A stretch of 8,904 nucleotides of DNA from positions 1 to 8,904 of the forward strand of contig JAPLYJ010000007.1 of assembly GCA_026395655.1 (NCBI GenBank). Reading direction: 5' to 3'. Source of the stretch: Candidatus Parcubacteria bacterium (GTDB lineage: Bacteria; Patescibacteriota; Minisyncoccia; UBA6257; JAPLYJ01). Below the pieces are notes generated by a model. The model searched no databases. It was not told the DNA's origin and saw only the letters and a list, made by a program, of their open reading frames with translations. How positions within the stretch are numbered: position 1 is the stretch's first letter; the number at the start of each line of letters is the position of its first letter. Made by a program: the position numbers and the translations under genes. Shown here one piece after another: positions 6,692 through 8,904 of the stretch.

Positions 6692-6734
6692 CTTCTCATG
6701 ACAATTTGGCTTTTTGCCCAAATTGCCTCAGAAG
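6692..6734 (+). other. Compound hairpin in the tRNA leader
   Basis: The outer stem CTTCT (6692-6696) pairs with AGAAG (6730-6734). After a small internal loop, CAATTTGG (6702-6709) pairs with CCAAATTG (6718-6725). A T-rich loop closes it. The stem ends 17 nt before tRNA-fMet. It could be a processing signal or a weak attenuator (TATTGTTTTT follows). No known RNA family is recognised. Confidence 0.4.
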
Positions 6735-6751
6735 TATTGTTTTTGTCACGC

Positions 6752-6822
6752 CGCGGGGTAGAGAAGTAGTATCTCGTGAGGCCCATAACCTCAAGACATC
6801 GGTGCAAATCCGATCCCCGCAA
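6752..6822 (+). tRNA. Initiator tRNA-fMet (CAT), atypical loops
   Basis: 71 nt, anticodon CAT at 6784-6786. Initiator hallmarks: acceptor CGCGGGG/CCCCGCA leaves C1 and A72 unpaired, the D stem GAGA/TCTC contains the A11-U24 pair, and the anticodon stem ends in two G-C pairs. All four stems pair fully. The anticodon stem is TGAGG/CCTCA, so the usual third G-C pair (29-41) is A-T. The anticodon loop is CCCATAA, with C in place of the near-universal U33. The D loop AGTAGTA lacks the GG pair, and the T loop TGCAAAT has G in place of U55. The variable region is 4 nt, and CCA is not encoded (CAT follows A73). It is first of three clustered tRNA genes. Confidence 0.85.
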
Positions 6823-6831
6823 CATATTTCT

Positions 6832-6905
6832 GTCAGGGTAGCTCAGTTGGTTAGAGCGAGGGAATCATAACCCCTAGGTCGCGGGTTCAACTCCCGCCCC
6901 TGACA
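6832..6905 (+). tRNA. tRNA-Met (CAT), elongator (or tRNA-Ile2)
   Basis: 74 nt cloverleaf: acceptor GTCAGGG/CCCTGAC, D arm GCTC/GAGC, anticodon loop ATCATAA with CAT at 6866-6868, T arm GCGGG/CCCGC with loop TTCAACT. The anticodon stem AGGGA/CCCCT has an A-C mismatch at 31-39. C1-A72 is absent, so this is not an initiator. CAT could be elongator Met, or Ile after lysidine modification by TilS; the sequence alone does not decide, though the general form favours Met. CCA is not encoded (CCC follows A73). Confidence 0.9.
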
Positions 6906-6923
6906 CCCTTACAATTTAAATAT

Positions 6924-6998
6924 GCAGCGGTAGTTCAGCCTGGTTAGAACGCTTGCCTGTCACGCAAGAGGTCGTGGGTTCAAATCCCATCCGCTGCG
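6924..6998 (+). tRNA. tRNA-Asp (GTC)
   Basis: 75 nt cloverleaf: acceptor GCAGCGG/CCGCTGC, D arm GTTC/GAAC, anticodon stem CTTGC/GCAAG with loop CTGTCAC (GTC at 6959-6961), T arm GTGGG/CCCAT with loop TTCAAAT, discriminator G73. G73 and GTC are the main aspartate identity elements. CCA directly follows (6999-7001), unlike its two neighbours. It is the last gene of the cluster, just before the terminator. Confidence 0.97.
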
Positions 6999-7004
6999 CC
7001 ATTT

Positions 7005-7034
7005 AAAAAACACTTCATTTGTGAAGTGTTTTTT
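7005..7034. terminator. Bidirectional terminator between tRNA cluster and membrane-protein gene
   Basis: AAAAAACACTTCA (7005-7017) pairs perfectly with TGAAGTGTTTTTT (7022-7034) around TTTG. The A-run and T-run make it work on both strands: it ends the plus-strand tRNA transcript and the minus-strand gatA cluster. The stop codon of the minus-strand gene (7033-7035) overlaps its edge. Confidence 0.9.
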
Positions 7035-7563
7035 AATCTAAAGCATCTAATTCTTTTAAAGCTTTTTCATATACCAGAATCATCTCTTCGGCTTGTTGCT
7101 GATTAATACTTAATGCTGGTTGCGATACAATCTCATTTTTAAAATTATGCGTTTTTTTAATTTCATCTATAGTAGAAATCTGATCGTATTTAATATTATT
7201 TAATTTATCCTCTACGGTTTTACCAGGATAACCAATTGAAGTAATAAGATTCATAAAAATTGTATCAGCTTCTATCACAGCTAATTTCCAATAAGTTTCA
7301 TGCTCATCTTTTAAAAGATTTCTAACTTTCTTCCATTTTTTTGAAAATTTGCTATACCATTTTTTATTAGGTGCTATCAATCTATGCGTTTCATCAAAAG
7401 TATCTGATACCGCCCCTGATTTCATAACCAAATAAACTATAGCCACTGATAGAACTACGGTTAGTAATCCTCCTATAATTTTTAAAATAGCTAATAGTAC
7501 TAACCAAATAGGCCAAGCAAATACCCCTTTTATCCCATCAATAATTAATGTAAAAAAATCCAT
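7033..7563 (-). CDS. Membrane-anchored protein of a CPR-type family, HEPN-like C-terminus
   Basis: A 176-residue protein of unknown function. Residues about 14-47 form a long hydrophobic stretch (FAWPIWLVLLAILKI, then LLTVVLSVAIVYLVM) that is one long or two short membrane segments. A basic segment (67-82, rich in K and W) follows, indicating a cytoplasmic remainder. The soluble part includes YWKLAVIEADTIFMNLITSIGYPG (91-114) and a C-terminal helical region. I recognise this type from CPR genomes, where relatives have an RNxIVH-like motif resembling HEPN domains. Here the matching stretch reads FKNEIVSQP (141-149), so the Arg and His of a catalytic HEPN are not conserved and RNase activity is unlikely. 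ATG at 7561-7563; it lies 7 nt after the gatA stop, with AAAGAT in front, so it is probably co-transcribed. The family link is from memory and not verified. Confidence 0.8.
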   Translation of the reverse strand: MDFFTLIIDGIKGVFAWPIWLVLLAILKIIGGLLTVVLSVAIVYLVMKSGAVSDTFDETHRLIAPNKKWYSKFSKKWKKVRNLLKDEHETYWKLAVIEADTIFMNLITSIGYPGKTVEDKLNNIKYDQISTIDEIKKTHNFKNEIVSQPALSINQQQAEEMILVYEKALKELDALD

Positions 7564-7570
7564 ATCTTTA

Positions 7571-8904
7571 TTATATCAGTTTTTCAGTTAATTCCGCCAT
7601 GTTTAACAAGCTATGATCAGAAGCATATGGTCCTATTACCTGTAATCCTATTGGTAATTTTCCTTCTTTTCGTATGGGCAAACTAATAGCGGGTAAACCT
7701 GCTAAATTAGCTGAAACTGTAAAAATATCAGATAGATACATAGATACTGGATCAGCAGCTTTCTCCCCTATCTTAAAAGCTGTTGTTGGCGCTGTAGGAG
7801 TAATAATAAAATCAACTGATTCAAAAGCTTTTTTAAAATCCAATCTGATTAATTGTCTTACTTTCTGAGCTTTTAAATAATACGCATCGTAATATCCAGC
7901 TGAAAGTACATAAGTACCTAATATAATTCTACGCCTTGATTCTTCTCCAAAACCATCGCCTCTATTTTTTAAATATAAATCCCATAGCTCGCCTTTAATT
8001 TCTTTTTCTTGGGGTGCATATCTAATACCATCGTAACGTGCTAAATTAGAACTCACTTCGGCGGGCATGATAATATAATAACAAGGTAAAGCATATTTAG
8101 TTTGAGGTAAACTAATTTCTACTATATCAGCTCCTTCTTTTTGTATTTTTTCTAAAGCACCATGAATAGCTAATTCTACTTCTTGATCTAACCCTCCAAC
8201 AAAATATTCTTTAGGTATTCCAATTTTTAAACCTTTTAAACTTTTAGGTATATCAGAACGGGAAACATCAATAGAAGTAGCATCAAAATCATCTTTACCA
8301 GAAATTGTTTCAAAAATTAATTTAACATCTTCAACATTTTGGCAAAAAGGACCAATGACATCTAAAGAAGAAGCCATGGACATTAACCCATATCTGGAAA
8401 CTGCGCCATAGCTAGGTTTAAAACCTATTACACCGCAGAAACTGGCAGGTTGTCTCACAGAGCCGCCCGTATCAGAGCCTAAGGTAAATACTGACATTTC
8501 TGCTGCCACTGAAGCTGCAGAACCACCCGAAGAACCTCCTGGCACACGAGATAAGTCATGGGGATTTTTGGTGGTAAAAAAAGCTGAATTTTCAGTAGAA
8601 GATCCCATGGCAAATTCATCCATGTTCGTTTTGCCTAATAGGATAGCTCCTGCTTTTTTTAATTTAGATACTACTGTAGCATCATATGTAGAAACGTAAT
8701 TTTCTAAAATTTTAGATCCAGCTGTAGCTTTAAAACCGGACACTAGCATATTGTCTTTTAAAGCAAAAGGAATGCCTGCTAATGGAGACAAAGATTCTTT
8801 TTTATTGCGTCTCTTATCAATCTCTTGAGCTTGGTTCAAAGCTTCTTCTTTAAAAACACTTAAATACGCTTGAATATCTGTGTCTTTAGATTCAATATTA
8901 TTAA
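7571..8904 (-). CDS. gatA: Asp-tRNA(Asn)/Glu-tRNA(Gln) amidotransferase subunit A (5' partial)
   Basis: Amidase subunit of GatCAB, which releases ammonia from glutamine or asparagine to convert Glu-tRNA(Gln) and/or Asp-tRNA(Asn) to the correct amide. The frame stays open to the window edge: 443 residues are visible, starting NNIESKDTDIQAYLSV, and about 40 N-terminal residues lie outside. A TTG at 8837-8839 is an internal Leu codon, not the start. Amidase-signature catalytic residues, numbered from the first full codon: Lys49 in PLAGIPFALKDN, cis-Ser124 in the PGGSSGGSAAS motif and nucleophile Ser148 in GSDTGGSVRQPA. The C-terminus (LPIGLQVIGPYASDHSLL) is typical and complete. GatB and GatC are not visible; gatC often precedes gatA and may lie just beyond the edge. 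Confidence 0.97.
   Translation of the reverse strand, partial: NNIESKDTDIQAYLSVFKEEALNQAQEIDKRRNKKESLSPLAGIPFALKDNMLVSGFKATAGSKILENYVSTYDATVVSKLKKAGAILLGKTNMDEFAMGSSTENSAFFTTKNPHDLSRVPGGSSGGSAASVAAEMSVFTLGSDTGGSVRQPASFCGVIGFKPSYGAVSRYGLMSMASSLDVIGPFCQNVEDVKLIFETISGKDDFDATSIDVSRSDIPKSLKGLKIGIPKEYFVGGLDQEVELAIHGALEKIQKEGADIVEISLPQTKYALPCYYIIMPAEVSSNLARYDGIRYAPQEKEIKGELWDLYLKNRGDGFGEESRRRIILGTYVLSAGYYDAYYLKAQKVRQLIRLDFKKAFESVDFIITPTAPTTAFKIGEKAADPVSMYLSDIFTVSANLAGLPAISLPIRKEGKLPIGLQVIGPYASDHSLLNMAELTEKLI

Larger units (their letters stand above)
6295..6751. other. Gene-free regulatory stretch between pheS and the tRNA cluster
   Basis: 457 nt with no convincing protein gene on either strand. It holds divergent promoters: minus-strand ones at 6285-6313 and 6496-6523 facing pheS, and a plus-strand one at 6614-6641 facing the tRNAs. 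It also holds a terminator-like hairpin (6455-6479) and a compound hairpin (6692-6734). I see no T-box signature, which could have been expected for a pheS leader. In 6314-6443 and 6524-6613 I see only AT-rich sequence. A 7-bp CTAGACA occurs twice on the minus strand (6482-6488 and 6528-6534), flanking the 6496-6523 promoter; this may be chance or a weak operator. Confidence 0.6.

Noticed and set aside
6752..6822. tRNA-fMet as a decayed pseudogene
   Set aside because: All four stems are fully complementary and the C1/A72 and A11-U24 initiator marks are kept; decay would be expected to break stems as well as loops.
6598..6825. 75-codon minus-strand frame (MLRGSDLHRCLE...)
   Set aside because: It runs antisense through tRNA-fMet and into AT-rich leader; its first third is the reverse of the tRNA, and there is no recognisable domain or ribosome-binding site.
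6661..6870. 69-codon plus-strand frame across two tRNA genes
   Set aside because: It crosses tRNA-fMet and tRNA-Met and is explained by the tRNA sequence; phrases such as VAQLVRARE come from reading tRNA as protein.
1..8904. Alternative genetic code (TGA as Gly or Trp, known in some CPR lineages)
   Set aside because: All genes read through conserved motifs to TAA without in-frame TGA; standard code fits.
1..8904. CRISPR array, insertion sequence or prophage
   Set aside because: No regularly spaced repeats, transposase, integrase or terminal inverted repeats were seen; the only mobile-type element is the intein.

Overview
The window looks like part of a chromosome from a low-GC, small-genome bacterium, most likely of the Candidate Phyla Radiation (Patescibacteria, Parcubacteria-like). 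This placement is inference. It rests on an AT-rich genome with TAA ending every gene I checked, closely packed genes with weak or absent Shine-Dalgarno sequences, tRNAs mostly without encoded CCA, a shortened PheT, a small membrane protein of a type I recognise from CPR genomes, and an inteinated GyrB. The standard genetic code fits: no in-frame TGA is needed.

Layout. All protein genes lie on the minus strand and are read from high to low coordinates. At the right edge is gatA (5' end cut off by the window), followed after 7 nt by a membrane-anchored protein of unknown function. This pair ends at a symmetrical hairpin (7005-7034) shared with a convergent plus-strand tRNA cluster: initiator tRNA-fMet, tRNA-Met(CAT) and tRNA-Asp(GTC). 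A 457-nt gene-free stretch (6295-6751) then holds divergent promoters and hairpins. Next comes a tight cluster pheS-pheT-gyrB with gaps of 4 and 1 nt. It encodes both subunits of phenylalanyl-tRNA synthetase and the gyrase B subunit, and gyrB contains an in-frame 146-residue mini-intein. Last is a LabA/NYN-type nuclease-fold gene with its own promoter.

The theme is housekeeping translation and DNA topology: tRNA charging (PheRS), the amidotransferase route to Gln-/Asn-tRNA (GatA), tRNAs and gyrase. I see no defence island, CRISPR array, IS element or prophage.

The less expected signals are these. (1) Two tiny promoter-hairpin-T-tract units (604-683 on plus, 6523-6444 on minus) have nearly the same geometry and each would yield an RNA of about 45 nt. 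(2) Promoters of pheS and the NYN gene lie so close to the ATG that the mRNAs should be leaderless or nearly so. (3) The initiator tRNA has perfect stems but replaces U33, G18 and U55. (4) PheT lacks its N-terminal tRNA-binding OB domain. (5) The GyrB mini-intein sits inside the TOPRIM catalytic motif.
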